A stretch of DNA of 50,470 nucleotides from an uncultured Myxococcaceae bacterium (GTDB lineage Bacteria > Myxococcota_A > Polyangia > Polyangiales > Ga0077539). Where the stretch lies: the NCBI GenBank assembly GCA_945952225.1, contig CAMFHP010000056.1, positions 1 through 50,470 on the forward strand, in the 5' to 3' direction. The translations under genes and the position numbers were made by a program. This document shows, one piece after another, positions 17,061 through 25,198 of this stretch. The notes beneath the pieces were generated by a model. The model saw only the letters and a list, made by a program, of their open reading frames with translations. It was not told the origin of the DNA and searched no databases. Each line of letters begins with the position of its first letter. Positions within the stretch are counted from its first letter, which is position 1.

Positions 17061-18044
17061 TCAGCCCCGGTAGCCCAGGCGCTTCGCGACGGTGAGAAAA
17101 TCGTCGGGCATCGGAGCCTCGAAGCGCAGCGGATCTTCGTCGGGCTTCGTCGGGTGCGTGAAGCCCAGCGTGGCCGCGTGGAGCATCACGCGCGGCGCGT
17201 CGATCTGCGGCTCGCTCCACTCGCGGATGTACACGCGCTCGCCCACGAGCGGATGCCCCGCCTCCGAGAGATGGATGCGGATCTGGTGTTGCCGTCCTGT
17301 CTCCAGCCGACACTCGACGAGCGTGGCGCCTCCCTCGGCGGGCAGCGTGGCGAGGGGCGTGACGTGGGTGATCGCGCGACGTCCGCGACCCTCCTGCTGC
17401 TTCGTGCGGGCCGAGCCGCGGAGGCCGTCGCCGCGGTCGTCGATGAACACCGACTCGAAGCTCTTCGCGCCCTTGAGGTGTCCGTGCACGAGGGCGAAGT
17501 AGCGCCGCTCCGTGAGGTGCTTGCGAAAGAGCGTGCCGAGGTGGCGTTGCGCGAGCCACGTGCGGCCGAAGACCAGCAGGCCCGAGGTCTCGCGGTCGAT
17601 GCGGTGCACCACGAAGAGCGGCGCGTTCGCGGGCGCGAGACGCCAGCGGTGGAGCGAGAGCACCAGGCGGTCGACGAGGGCCCCGCGCTCGCCCTCTTCG
17701 TAGGGCACGGTGTTGATGCCCGGAGGCTTGTTGTAGACCAGCACGTGCGGGTCGAGGTGCACCACGCGCTCGCGGGGCAGGGGAACGGCCTCGGGAGACT
17801 CCGCGCCCACCATCGCACCGGCGCCCGCGCCCGTCGGCGCCGTGGGGTCGATGGAGACCACCGAGCCCTCGCGCACGCGGTGTCCGGGGTCGGTCACGCG
17901 CTCGCCGTCGATGCGCACCTTGCCGCGCTCGCAGAGGCGCTTGGCCTGCGCCCACGGGCACTGGAGCGCCTCGCGCACGAGGGCGCTGAGCGCGGTGTCG
18001 TCGCGCGTGCGGTCGATCGAGAACTCATGCGGTGCGGGCGGCAA
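17061..18044 (-). CDS. RluA-family pseudouridine synthase with S4 domain
   Basis: 327 residues from the chosen start. An N-terminal S4 RNA-binding domain (CERGKVRIDGERVTDPGHRV) is followed by the RluA/RluD catalytic domain with HRIDRETSGLLVF (catalytic Asp in RIDRETSG), then the ETGRQHQIRIHL block. The family isomerises uridine to pseudouridine in 23S rRNA or tRNA; the specific site is not predictable. No ATG fits the N-terminus: TTG at 18044 has GGAG seven bases upstream, while GTG 18080 or codons further upstream would run into the divergent kinase gene. The C-terminus includes a PTKPDEDPLRFEAPMP tail typical of the family. Confidence 0.9.
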   Translation of the reverse strand: MPPAPHEFSIDRTRDDTALSALVREALQCPWAQAKRLCERGKVRIDGERVTDPGHRVREGSVVSIDPTAPTGAGAGAMVGAESPEAVPLPRERVVHLDPHVLVYNKPPGINTVPYEEGERGALVDRLVLSLHRWRLAPANAPLFVVHRIDRETSGLLVFGRTWLAQRHLGTLFRKHLTERRYFALVHGHLKGAKSFESVFIDDRGDGLRGSARTKQQEGRGRRAITHVTPLATLPAEGGATLVECRLETGRQHQIRIHLSEAGHPLVGERVYIREWSEPQIDAPRVMLHAATLGFTHPTKPDEDPLRFEAPMPDDFLTVAKRLGYRG

Positions 18045-18090
18045 TTGGCTTCTCCGGCGAGAGGGGGCGCGATGGTACACTCGCCCGCGC

Positions 18091-19863
18091 GTGCTGACGG
18101 GACTCAAACACTGCCCGACGTGCAACCTCCGCTACCCCATGGAGGCCGTGCAGTGCATCGTCGACCGCACGGTGCTGGTGGTCGTGCCCGATCCGCTGCT
18201 GGGCACGCTGGTGGCGGGCAAGTACCAGATCGAGAGCATCCTCGGGGCGGGCGGCATGGCGACGGTGTACCGCGCGCAGACGGCCCGCTCGGGGCGCGCC
18301 GTGGCCGTGAAGGTCTTTCGCCGCGAGCTCTCGAACGACGCGCGGCTGCGGGAGCGCTTCCGTCGTGAGGCCACGAGCACGCGACGCCTCGCGCACCCGA
18401 ACATCATCGAGATCCTCGACCAGGGCGAGACCGACGACGGCACGCCCTTCATGGTGATGGAGTACCTCGAAGGTCAGACCCTCGAACATCTCCTGAAGAA
18501 GAGCCCCGGGCCCATGCCCGTGCCGCGCGTGCTCGACCTCATGGCGCAGGTGACCGCGGGGCTCGCGCGGGCCCATGACTTTCAGGTGATCCACCGCGAC
18601 CTCAAGCCCGACAACCTCTACGTCGTGCACGACGAGGGCGGCGCGGGCGAGCGCGTGAAGATCCTCGATTTCGGCATCGCGCGGTACCTCCTCGACTCGC
18701 GCCTCACGACGAGCGGCGAGATCTTCGGCACGCCGCAATACATGGCTCCCGAGCGCATCACGGGCACCGAGGCGGGCACCGCGGCAGACCTCTACGCCCT
18801 CGGATGCATCGCCTTCCGATGCGCAACCGGACGGTTGCCTTTTCAAGCGGGCGACGTGACGGCGTTTCTCATCGCGCACCTCCGCGACGCGCCGCCCTCG
18901 CCGCGCGCGCTCGTGCCCGAGGTGCCCGCCGAGCTCGACGCGTTGATCGTGCAGCTCCTCGCGAAGCGCCCCGAGGATCGCCCCGCCGACGCGCGCGCCG
19001 TCGAACGTGCGCTCGGCGCCCTCGTGGCGAGGCATCCGCGGCCGCGCCGTCACTCCGGGGCGTACCTCGCGCCCACGCCGCCCGCGCGCCTCGCGCACGA
19101 CACCCGCGCCACGTCGGCAGGGGGAATGTTCTCGGCGGTCGCCATCGAGCGCTGGGGGCGACGCACCGAGCTCCTCGGCGAGATGCTTCGAAGGGCCTTT
19201 CCGCATGGGGCCGACGCGAGGCTCTACGCGGCGCTGGGGAGGCTTCGCGCGACGGTCACGGCGATGGCCGAGGTGCACGCCCAGTGGCTCACGGATCAGA
19301 CCCGCGCCGACGCCCTCGCCGACCGCACGCGCGACGCCCAGCTCCGCTTCGGCCGCGCGATGGACGCCCTCGCCACGGACCTCCACGTCGCCCGCGAGGC
19401 CGTGACCGAGGCCGTGCGCGCCGCGTCGACCACCGAGACCCGCGTGGGTCCGCTCATGCAGCCCTTTCTGCGCGCGCACGCCGAGGTGCTCGCCTTCGGT
19501 GCGACGCCCACGGCGCCCGTGGCCGACGTGCTCGCACGCTACCGCGAGGCGTGTGCGGCGCTCGAATCCGCGGCCCCCTACGTCGACGAGCACCGCGATC
19601 GACTCGCCGAGCGCACGCGCCGCGAGGGCGAGGTGCGCGACCTGGAGTTTCAGATCGGCTCGTTGCGCGCCCAGCTCGAACGCGCCTCGCAGGCGGGCGA
19701 AGACGAGATGCAGGGCGTTCAGCGCCGCCTCGAAATCGCCGCCACGCAGCTCGCCGCGATGGAGGCCGAGCTCGTGAAGGCCGCGGGCGAGCTCACCGGC
19801 GCGCTCCGCGGACGCCCCAACCTCGACGACCTCTTCGCCGCCCTCGAATCCGACGCGGTGTAG
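18091..19863 (+). CDS. Ser/Thr protein kinase with N-terminal Cys knuckle and coiled-coil tail
   Basis: 590 residues from GTG 18091. The start holds a short CPTC...C cluster (Cys 8, 11, 22), an incomplete zinc ribbon often seen before myxobacterial kinases. A complete Hanks-type kinase domain follows: glycine loop GAGGMATVY (52-60), Lys ~74 in AVKVF, HRDLKPDN with Asp ~170, DFG at ~193, and APER. After residue ~330 the protein is hydrophilic and helical with long heptad-like stretches, ending near residue 590, with no membrane segment. It is predicted to be an active cytoplasmic kinase whose coiled coil mediates dimerisation or partner binding. It is divergent from the pseudouridine synthase gene with about 46 bases between starts. 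Confidence 0.92.
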   Translation: MLTGLKHCPTCNLRYPMEAVQCIVDRTVLVVVPDPLLGTLVAGKYQIESILGAGGMATVYRAQTARSGRAVAVKVFRRELSNDARLRERFRREATSTRRLAHPNIIEILDQGETDDGTPFMVMEYLEGQTLEHLLKKSPGPMPVPRVLDLMAQVTAGLARAHDFQVIHRDLKPDNLYVVHDEGGAGERVKILDFGIARYLLDSRLTTSGEIFGTPQYMAPERITGTEAGTAADLYALGCIAFRCATGRLPFQAGDVTAFLIAHLRDAPPSPRALVPEVPAELDALIVQLLAKRPEDRPADARAVERALGALVARHPRPRRHSGAYLAPTPPARLAHDTRATSAGGMFSAVAIERWGRRTELLGEMLRRAFPHGADARLYAALGRLRATVTAMAEVHAQWLTDQTRADALADRTRDAQLRFGRAMDALATDLHVAREAVTEAVRAASTTETRVGPLMQPFLRAHAEVLAFGATPTAPVADVLARYREACAALESAAPYVDEHRDRLAERTRREGEVRDLEFQIGSLRAQLERASQAGEDEMQGVQRRLEIAATQLAAMEAELVKAAGELTGALRGRPNLDDLFAALESDAV

Positions 19864-19869
19864 CCCCTG

Positions 19870-20946
19870 TCAGAGCCCGCGCACGCAGCGGAAGCCCACG
19901 TCGCTCCGCTGCTCGCGCGCGTCGACGCCGCGCCGGGCTTCAACGGTCACCTCGTCGGGCCCCGAGAGGAACGACCCCCCGCGCACCACCCTCCGCTCGC
20001 CGCCGCCCACCACCGGATCGTCGACCACGCGTCCGTCGTCGCGTGACGCGCGGGGCGCCCAGCCGTCGAGGGTCCACTCGGCGACGTTGCCCGCCATGTC
20101 GACGAGGCCGAAGGGGCTCGCGCCCGCCGTCGTCGCGCCCACCACGAGGGCCCCGTCTCCGCAGCCCGCGATGCGCGCGAGCGAGCACGTCGGCGCCCGT
20201 GCGCCCCACGGGTAGCGTCGCCCGTCGAGTCCGCGCGCGGCGAGCTCCCACTCGCTCTCCGTGGGGAGCCTCGCGCCCACGAAGCCGCAGTACCGCTGCG
20301 CCATGCTCCACGACACGTTCACCATCGGCGCGCGGGCCGCGTCGCGCATCGCGCCGTAGGGATCGGGCGCCGTCGCGCACACGCCCGCGCGCGCACACAC
20401 CGCCCACTCCGCCGCGGTGACCTCGCGTCGGTCGATCGCGAAGGGACCCACCGACACCGCGCGCCCGCCGCTGCGAAACACGCCGCCCGGCACCGTCACC
20501 ATCGTCGCGGGAACGGGCACGCCCGCGGGTGCGAAGAGCCGCGCGCTCGTGCCGCCGTCGCGGTCGTACACGCGTCGCACGCAGCCTCCGCGGTCGTCGT
20601 GCGTCGAGCCCGGCGCGCAGCTCGTGGTGGCGCCCGCGCAGGCGCCGTTGCGCCACCGTTGACCCGGCGCGCAGCAGTGGGACTCGCGGTCGACGGTCAC
20701 ACAGCCCGCGTCGCGCGTTTCCGTCACCCCGGCGTCGCGTGAGGGCGCCGCTGCCTCCTCCGGGTCTTCGTCTTCATCGCCCTCGTCGTCGTGCGCCTCG
20801 ACGGCGGCCGACGCGTCGAGGGCGCGACCGGCATCCATCGCGCGCACCTGCGCGACGCCCTCGCGCACCGTGAATCCGCGGGCCCACACCGCCGACAACG
20901 CGCAGAGGAACACCACCGCCCGGGGCCATCGCTGGTCTCGCTTCAC
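19870..20946 (-). CDS. secreted FGE-sulfatase-fold protein lacking the catalytic cysteines
   Basis: 358 residues from GTG 20946, which has AAGG eight bases upstream. A signal-like N-terminus (RAVVFLCALSAVWA) is followed by an acidic Asp/Glu/Ala linker, a Cys-rich segment (CCAPGQRWRNGACAG) and a formylglycine-generating-enzyme/SUMF1-type domain: PGGVFRSGG, FAIDRREVTAAEW, LPTESEWELAARG, YPWG, NVAEWTLDGW, RVVRGGSF. True FGE enzymes have two cysteines just after RGGSW; here this position reads LSGPDEVTVEARR with none. The protein is therefore probably a non-enzymatic member of the fold used for binding in the periplasm or at the surface, as in many bacterial paralogues. Confidence 0.85.
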   Translation of the reverse strand: MKRDQRWPRAVVFLCALSAVWARGFTVREGVAQVRAMDAGRALDASAAVEAHDDEGDEDEDPEEAAAPSRDAGVTETRDAGCVTVDRESHCCAPGQRWRNGACAGATTSCAPGSTHDDRGGCVRRVYDRDGGTSARLFAPAGVPVPATMVTVPGGVFRSGGRAVSVGPFAIDRREVTAAEWAVCARAGVCATAPDPYGAMRDAARAPMVNVSWSMAQRYCGFVGARLPTESEWELAARGLDGRRYPWGARAPTCSLARIAGCGDGALVVGATTAGASPFGLVDMAGNVAEWTLDGWAPRASRDDGRVVDDPVVGGGERRVVRGGSFLSGPDEVTVEARRGVDAREQRSDVGFRCVRGL

Positions 20947-20992
20947 GCGGCGGACCTTAACAGCGACCGCGATGCCGCGGCGCCGTTCGAAT

Positions 20993-21011
20993 GCGTAGCG
21001 TTTCGCTACGC
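20993..21011. other. strong hairpin GCGTAGCG-TTT-CGCTACGC
   Basis: Perfect 8-bp arms with a 3-base loop, between the divergent FGE-like (start 20946) and SpoIIAA-like (start 21155) genes. A G.T and an A-T pair can extend it. It lies 47 bases upstream of the FGE-like start, so on that transcript it could be a leader structure; as DNA it could be a dimer binding site. Confidence 0.45.
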
Positions 21012-21070
21012 GTGCGGCGCGTGATGAATCGCCGTTCATTCTGCCGCGCAGCGTTCTGCGTTTGCCCCGG

Positions 21071-21100
21071 TTGACACGCGACGCGCATCCGAACCATGTA
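21071..21100 (+). promoter_or_regulatory. promoter with consensus -35 TTGACA
   Basis: TTGACA (21071-21076) matches the sigma70 -35 exactly. CATGTA (21095-21100) follows after 18 bases as a weak -10. Transcription near 21107 would lead to the gene starting at 21155. Confidence 0.4.
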
Positions 21101-21154
21101 TCGCGTGACGGTTGCGAGGCGCCCATGGACGGGGGGCGCAACGGAGTCGACATC

Positions 21155-21622
21155 ATGGCGTCACCACGAAACAAGGCCTCGGGGATTTTTGTCGGCGACG
21201 CGCTGGGATCGGTCGCGGTCTCTGCCATCGCAACCACGGTCGTCGAGATCGCCTACGACCGCTTCACGTCGCGCGCGACGGCGATGCGGAGCTTCGAGCA
21301 GGTCACCGAGCTCTTCGCGCAGCAGCCCGCGCTCGATGCCGTCGTGATGAACACGCTCGCCGCGACGGGACACGACCCGGGCAACCCCGCGATCGGGTTC
21401 CGCTGGGCCGCGGAGCAGCGCGGGCGGCTGCGCAAGGTGGCGATCGTCACGCGCTCGCAGGGCCTTCTGATGCTCGTGGGCGTCGCGAAGGCGATGGTGC
21501 CCTGGCTCGAAGTGCGCGCCTTCAACACGCGCGACGAGGCGGCGCACTGGTGCGCGCTTCCTTCACTTGTGAAGGAGTCGCAGACCGGGTCTCGCGCGGC
21601 GCGTCGCAACGGCACCGCGTAA
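21155..21622 (+). CDS. SpoIIAA-like (STAS/SEC14-type) small protein
   Basis: 155 residues from ATG 21155, which has GGAG eight bases upstream; ATG 21125 would add ten residues and is also possible. The pattern of a strand-rich core, then FRWAAEQRGRLRKVAIVTRSQGLLMLVG, then LEVRAFNTRDEAAHWC near the end fits the SpoIIAA-like/STAS family found in many myxobacteria, where these proteins are stand-alone and of unknown role. There is no catalytic motif. No kinase or anti-sigma factor is adjacent, so an anti-anti-sigma function is not supported. The neighbouring genes are all on the opposite strand, so it is probably monocistronic. Confidence 0.65.
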   Translation: MASPRNKASGIFVGDALGSVAVSAIATTVVEIAYDRFTSRATAMRSFEQVTELFAQQPALDAVVMNTLAATGHDPGNPAIGFRWAAEQRGRLRKVAIVTRSQGLLMLVGVAKAMVPWLEVRAFNTRDEAAHWCALPSLVKESQTGSRAARRNGTA

Positions 21623-21641
21623 CGTCTCGACGGGTCGGGGG

Positions 21642-23903
21642 TCAGTAGTCGACGAGGGGCTGCACCGCCCCCTCGGCGCGCAGCGGGAGCTGCAACGGGG
21701 AGGCGCCCTCACGGGGGCCGTAGAGGTAGCGGTAGCGCGCGAGGTTCTGCACCACGCGGCGCACGTAGCCGCGCGTCTCGTCGTAGGGGATGCGCTCGAT
21801 GAACATGTCGAGGTCGTCGCCGCCGAAGCCCTGCACCCAGCGTCCCATCGCGCCGGGCCCGGCGTTGTAGGCGCCGATCGCGCGCGGCAGCACGGCGTTG
21901 TACTGGTGGTAGAGCCGCCCGATGTACCAGCCCGCCACGCGGATGTTGTACGCGGGCTCGTAGAGCAGCTCCTCGCGGAACTCGATGCCCAGCGTCTGCG
22001 CCACGCGCCGCGTGGTTGGCGGAATCATCTGGAGCAGCCCGATGGCGCGCGCGCTCGACACGTCGCGGCTTTTGAACCCGCTCTCCTGGCGCATGATCGC
22101 GAAGAGGTAGTGGCGTGGGAGTCCGGCCTCGTCTTCCGCGGCTTCGACGAGGGGCGCGTGGGGCCTCGGAAAGCCCGTGTCCCAGACCCAGCGCGTGTTC
22201 GCATCGGGCAGCGGGTCGAGGGCCTCGGCGTGCCGTGACGACAGGATGAACGCGCGTCGCGCCTCGCCGAGCGTGAGGTACGCGCGGGCCAGGGCCTCAT
22301 CGGCGCGGTCTGCGGGCACGGTGCGACGCACGCGATCCTCGGCGGCGTGGAGGGCCGCGCCCGCCTCGTCATCGAAGCCCAGCGCCGCGAGCCACTGCGC
22401 GCGCGCGGGGAGTTCGACGGTCGGGCACGGACGCGCCTCGGGCGGCGGCGCGAGGGCGGGCACGTCGGCGTTGCGCTCGCGCAGGCGCGTTTCGGCGAGG
22501 AGCGCGTACCAGGTGAGCGGACGGTCTGCGATGAGCCGCTGCCAGCCCGTCGTCGCCCCCGCCACGTCGCCGGTGCGCGCGCGCGCCATCGCCGCCCAGT
22601 ACTGCCCGCGACCGCGCTCCAGGTGATGCGTCGCGAGCGTGCCCGAGCGCAAAAGTGGATCCACGGACTCCTGAAAGCGCCCCGCGCGGTAGAGCGTCCA
22701 CCCGAGGTGCCACCACGCTTCGACGCGCTGGCGATCGGGCGCGCCGGGACGGAGCTGCACGTACTCGCGGAAGCGTCGCACCGCGCTCTCGACGCGGTCG
22801 TGGTGCGCCTCGAGCCACGCCGCACGAAACGCCGCCTCGTCGGCCCAGCGGCCCGTGCGTCCGCGCGCGAGGGCGTCGTAGGCGCGCACTGCTTCGTCGT
22901 CGCGGTCGGCGCGGGAGAGGGCGCGCGCGGCGAGGAAAGCATCCTCGTCGCGGTCGGTGTTGTCGGGGTTCGACGACGCGGCGTTGAGCTGCTGCGAGGC
23001 CTCGGCGTAGCGCCCGCGCATGCCGTAGAGGGCGCGTCCGAGGAGGTGCGTGCGTCGCGCTTCCGTCGCGCCCTGCGAGGCGGGGAGGGCCTGCAGCGTG
23101 GTGAGCGCCTCCTGGTAGCGCGCGCGGTCGATGAGCCGCTCGGCGCGCGCGAACTGCTGGGCCACCGTGAGCGGCGCGTGCAGTCGTGGGAGCGCGGCGA
23201 GGGCCTCCGTGGCGTAGCCGCTGTCGGGTTCGTCGACGGCGATGCGGCGCCAGCACGCGGCCGCGGCGGCGTCGTCGTGGGCGGTCTCGTAGACCTGGGC
23301 GCAGTGCTTCCACGCGCGGGCGCGGTCGAGGCCCGCGGGCGGATCGTTGGCCCACGTGCGCATGCCCCGCGCGGCGCGCTCGGTGTCGCCCGCCGCGAGC
23401 GCTTCGAGCACCGACTGGGCGCGATCGCGCTCTCCGCCGCCCGCCGCCGCGAGGGCCTCGTACGCGTCGCGCGCCTCGCCGTGACGACCCATGCGCGCGA
23501 GGCACTGCGCTTCCATGCGCAGCAGGTCGGTGCGCAGCGCGGGGATCTCATCGGCGAGCGGACGAAGCAGCGGGAGCGCGGCCGCGTGGTCACCGAGCTC
23601 GATTGCGGCGCGCGCGTGGAGGTAGCGCCCCTCGCGGCTCTGCTGCGCGGTCTCGGGAAGCTGTCGGAGCGTGCTGCGCACCGCGCGAAAATCTCCACGG
23701 CGCACGGCGGCCACGGCGGCGTCGAGGGAGGCGGGCACCGTGGGCGCGTCGAGCACGTCGGGCCCTGCGTCGACGGCGGCGTCGCCCTGGGCCACGGGGC
23801 GCGCGTCGAGGCCCGTGTGCGGTCGGGGGCGCGCGGTGTCTCGCACGCAGGTGGTGAGGGCGAGCGCGAGCGCGACGAGGGGAATGCGGAGAGCTCCGGG
23901 CAC
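21642..23903 (-). CDS. soluble lytic murein transglycosylase, Slt70-like
   Basis: About 753 residues. The N-terminus is hydrophobic and ends in LALTTC, a possible lipobox (Cys ~18 of the GTG 23903 start). A long Ala/Arg-rich helical region with TPR-like repeats occupies most of the protein, like the superhelical ring of Slt70. The C-terminal ~170 residues are the SLT domain: YLFAIMRQESGFKS with the catalytic Glu, ARAIGLLQMIPPT, AYNIRVAGWYIGRL and AIGAYNAGPGAM. It cleaves the MurNAc-GlcNAc bond with 1,6-anhydro formation. The start codon is not supported by a clear ribosome site, so the first ~20 residues are uncertain. It is divergent from the saccharopine-dehydrogenase-like gene. Confidence 0.9.
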   Translation of the reverse strand: MPGALRIPLVALALALTTCVRDTARPRPHTGLDARPVAQGDAAVDAGPDVLDAPTVPASLDAAVAAVRRGDFRAVRSTLRQLPETAQQSREGRYLHARAAIELGDHAAALPLLRPLADEIPALRTDLLRMEAQCLARMGRHGEARDAYEALAAAGGGERDRAQSVLEALAAGDTERAARGMRTWANDPPAGLDRARAWKHCAQVYETAHDDAAAAACWRRIAVDEPDSGYATEALAALPRLHAPLTVAQQFARAERLIDRARYQEALTTLQALPASQGATEARRTHLLGRALYGMRGRYAEASQQLNAASSNPDNTDRDEDAFLAARALSRADRDDEAVRAYDALARGRTGRWADEAAFRAAWLEAHHDRVESAVRRFREYVQLRPGAPDRQRVEAWWHLGWTLYRAGRFQESVDPLLRSGTLATHHLERGRGQYWAAMARARTGDVAGATTGWQRLIADRPLTWYALLAETRLRERNADVPALAPPPEARPCPTVELPARAQWLAALGFDDEAGAALHAAEDRVRRTVPADRADEALARAYLTLGEARRAFILSSRHAEALDPLPDANTRWVWDTGFPRPHAPLVEAAEDEAGLPRHYLFAIMRQESGFKSRDVSSARAIGLLQMIPPTTRRVAQTLGIEFREELLYEPAYNIRVAGWYIGRLYHQYNAVLPRAIGAYNAGPGAMGRWVQGFGGDDLDMFIERIPYDETRGYVRRVVQNLARYRYLYGPREGASPLQLPLRAEGAVQPLVDY

Positions 23904-23955
23904 GGTGCGCGCCGGGTAGCACGGAACGTGCGCGTCGCGCGAGTTCGCGACGGAG

Positions 23956-23968
23956 CTTGAAAATAGGC
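23956..23968 (+). promoter_or_regulatory. shared motif CTTGAAAATAGGC, second copy
   Basis: The 13-mer is identical to 15162-15174 and continues into ACTTTT. It lies 87 bases upstream of the saccharopine-dehydrogenase-like start and 52 bases from the transglycosylase start on the other strand, so either gene could be the target. Confidence 0.4.
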
Positions 23969-24055
23969 ACTTTTCGCGAGGCGTGAGGGCGGTGCAACGG
24001 CGCCTCGGGGTGTGCGATCCTCCGCCGCCCTTTTGTCTGGGAGGACACGCTCGCA

Positions 24056-25198
24056 ATGGCTCATCGCATCACGGTGCTCGGCGGAGGAATGGTCGGCGGC
24101 TTCATCGCGCGGGAGCTCGCCCGCGACGGTCGCTACGAGGTCACGCTCGCGGATCGCGACGCCGACGCGCTCGCCCGCTCGGCCGCGCGCGCGCCGCTCC
24201 GCACGACCGTCGCAGACCTCTCGGACGCCGCCGTCGTCCGCAGCCTCGCCGCAGACACCGACCTCGTGGTGGGCGCGGTGCCGGGCTTCCTCGGGTACAA
24301 CGCGCTCGCGGCCGCACTCGACGCGGGGCGCGACGTGGTCGACATCTCGTTCTTTCCCGAAGACCCGTACGGCCTCGACGAGAAGGCGCGCGCGAAGGGC
24401 CTCGTGGCCGTGGTCGACTGCGGGGTGATGCCGGGCCTCGGCGGCATGCTCGGCGTCCACATGGCGCGGCGTCTCGCGAACGCGCGCTCGCTGCTCATCA
24501 TGGTGGGCGGACTGCCCGTCGAGCGCCGCTGGCCCACGGAGTACAAAGCCCCGTTCTCGCCCATCGACGTCATCGAGGAGTACACGCGCCCCGCGCGCTA
24601 TCGCCAGGACGGGCGCATCGTGACGAAGCCCGCGCTCTCGGAGCCCGAGCTCGTGGATCTTCCCGGCGTCGGCACGCTGGAGTCGTTCAACACCGACGGC
24701 CTGCGCACGCTGCTCACGACGCTCGACCTGCGCGACATGCGCGAGAAGACGCTGCGCTGGCCCGGGCACATCGAGAAGATGCGCATGCTCCGCGACCTCG
24801 GGTTCTTCAGCGAGACGCCCGTGAAGACCGCGCGCGGCGAGGTGCGCCCCCTCGACGTCACCGCGCACCTGCTCTTCAAAGAATGGAAGCTCGAACCGGG
24901 CATTCCCGAGCTCACGGTGATGCGCGTCGAGGTCGAGGGCGAGCGCGACGGGCGCGCCACCACGCTGCGCTGCGACCTGCTCGATCGCACCGATCCTGTG
25001 ACGGGTGATTCGTCGATGGCCCGCACGACGGGATGGCCCGCGGTCATCGCCGCGCAGCTCTATTTCGAGGGGAAGCTCTCGTCGTGGAAGGGCGTCATTC
25101 CCGCGGAGAAGCTCGCCGAGAACGACGCGGTGTTCGCCGCCATGAAAGACCGCCTCGCGGCCTTCGGCGTCGCGCTGAACTTCTCAGCGATCGGATGA
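24056..25198 (+). CDS. saccharopine dehydrogenase-like oxidoreductase
   Basis: 380 residues. An N-terminal NAD(P)-binding Rossmann fold starts with ITVLGGGMVGGFIA, followed by DADALARSA and the GAVPGFLGYNALAAALDAGRDVVDIS segment characteristic of saccharopine reductase-type enzymes. The C-terminal domain (residues ~125-330) has the conserved CGVMPGLGGM and GLPVERRWPTEYKAPFS blocks. The family reduces or oxidises saccharopine, carboxynorspermidine or related imino products; the exact substrate is uncertain, although the size fits lysine- or polyamine-linked members. GGGAGG lies about 11 bases before the ATG. Its last 15 bases overlap the convergent DUF2330 gene. Confidence 0.85.
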   Translation: MAHRITVLGGGMVGGFIARELARDGRYEVTLADRDADALARSAARAPLRTTVADLSDAAVVRSLAADTDLVVGAVPGFLGYNALAAALDAGRDVVDISFFPEDPYGLDEKARAKGLVAVVDCGVMPGLGGMLGVHMARRLANARSLLIMVGGLPVERRWPTEYKAPFSPIDVIEEYTRPARYRQDGRIVTKPALSEPELVDLPGVGTLESFNTDGLRTLLTTLDLRDMREKTLRWPGHIEKMRMLRDLGFFSETPVKTARGEVRPLDVTAHLLFKEWKLEPGIPELTVMRVEVEGERDGRATTLRCDLLDRTDPVTGDSSMARTTGWPAVIAAQLYFEGKLSSWKGVIPAEKLAENDAVFAAMKDRLAAFGVALNFSAIG

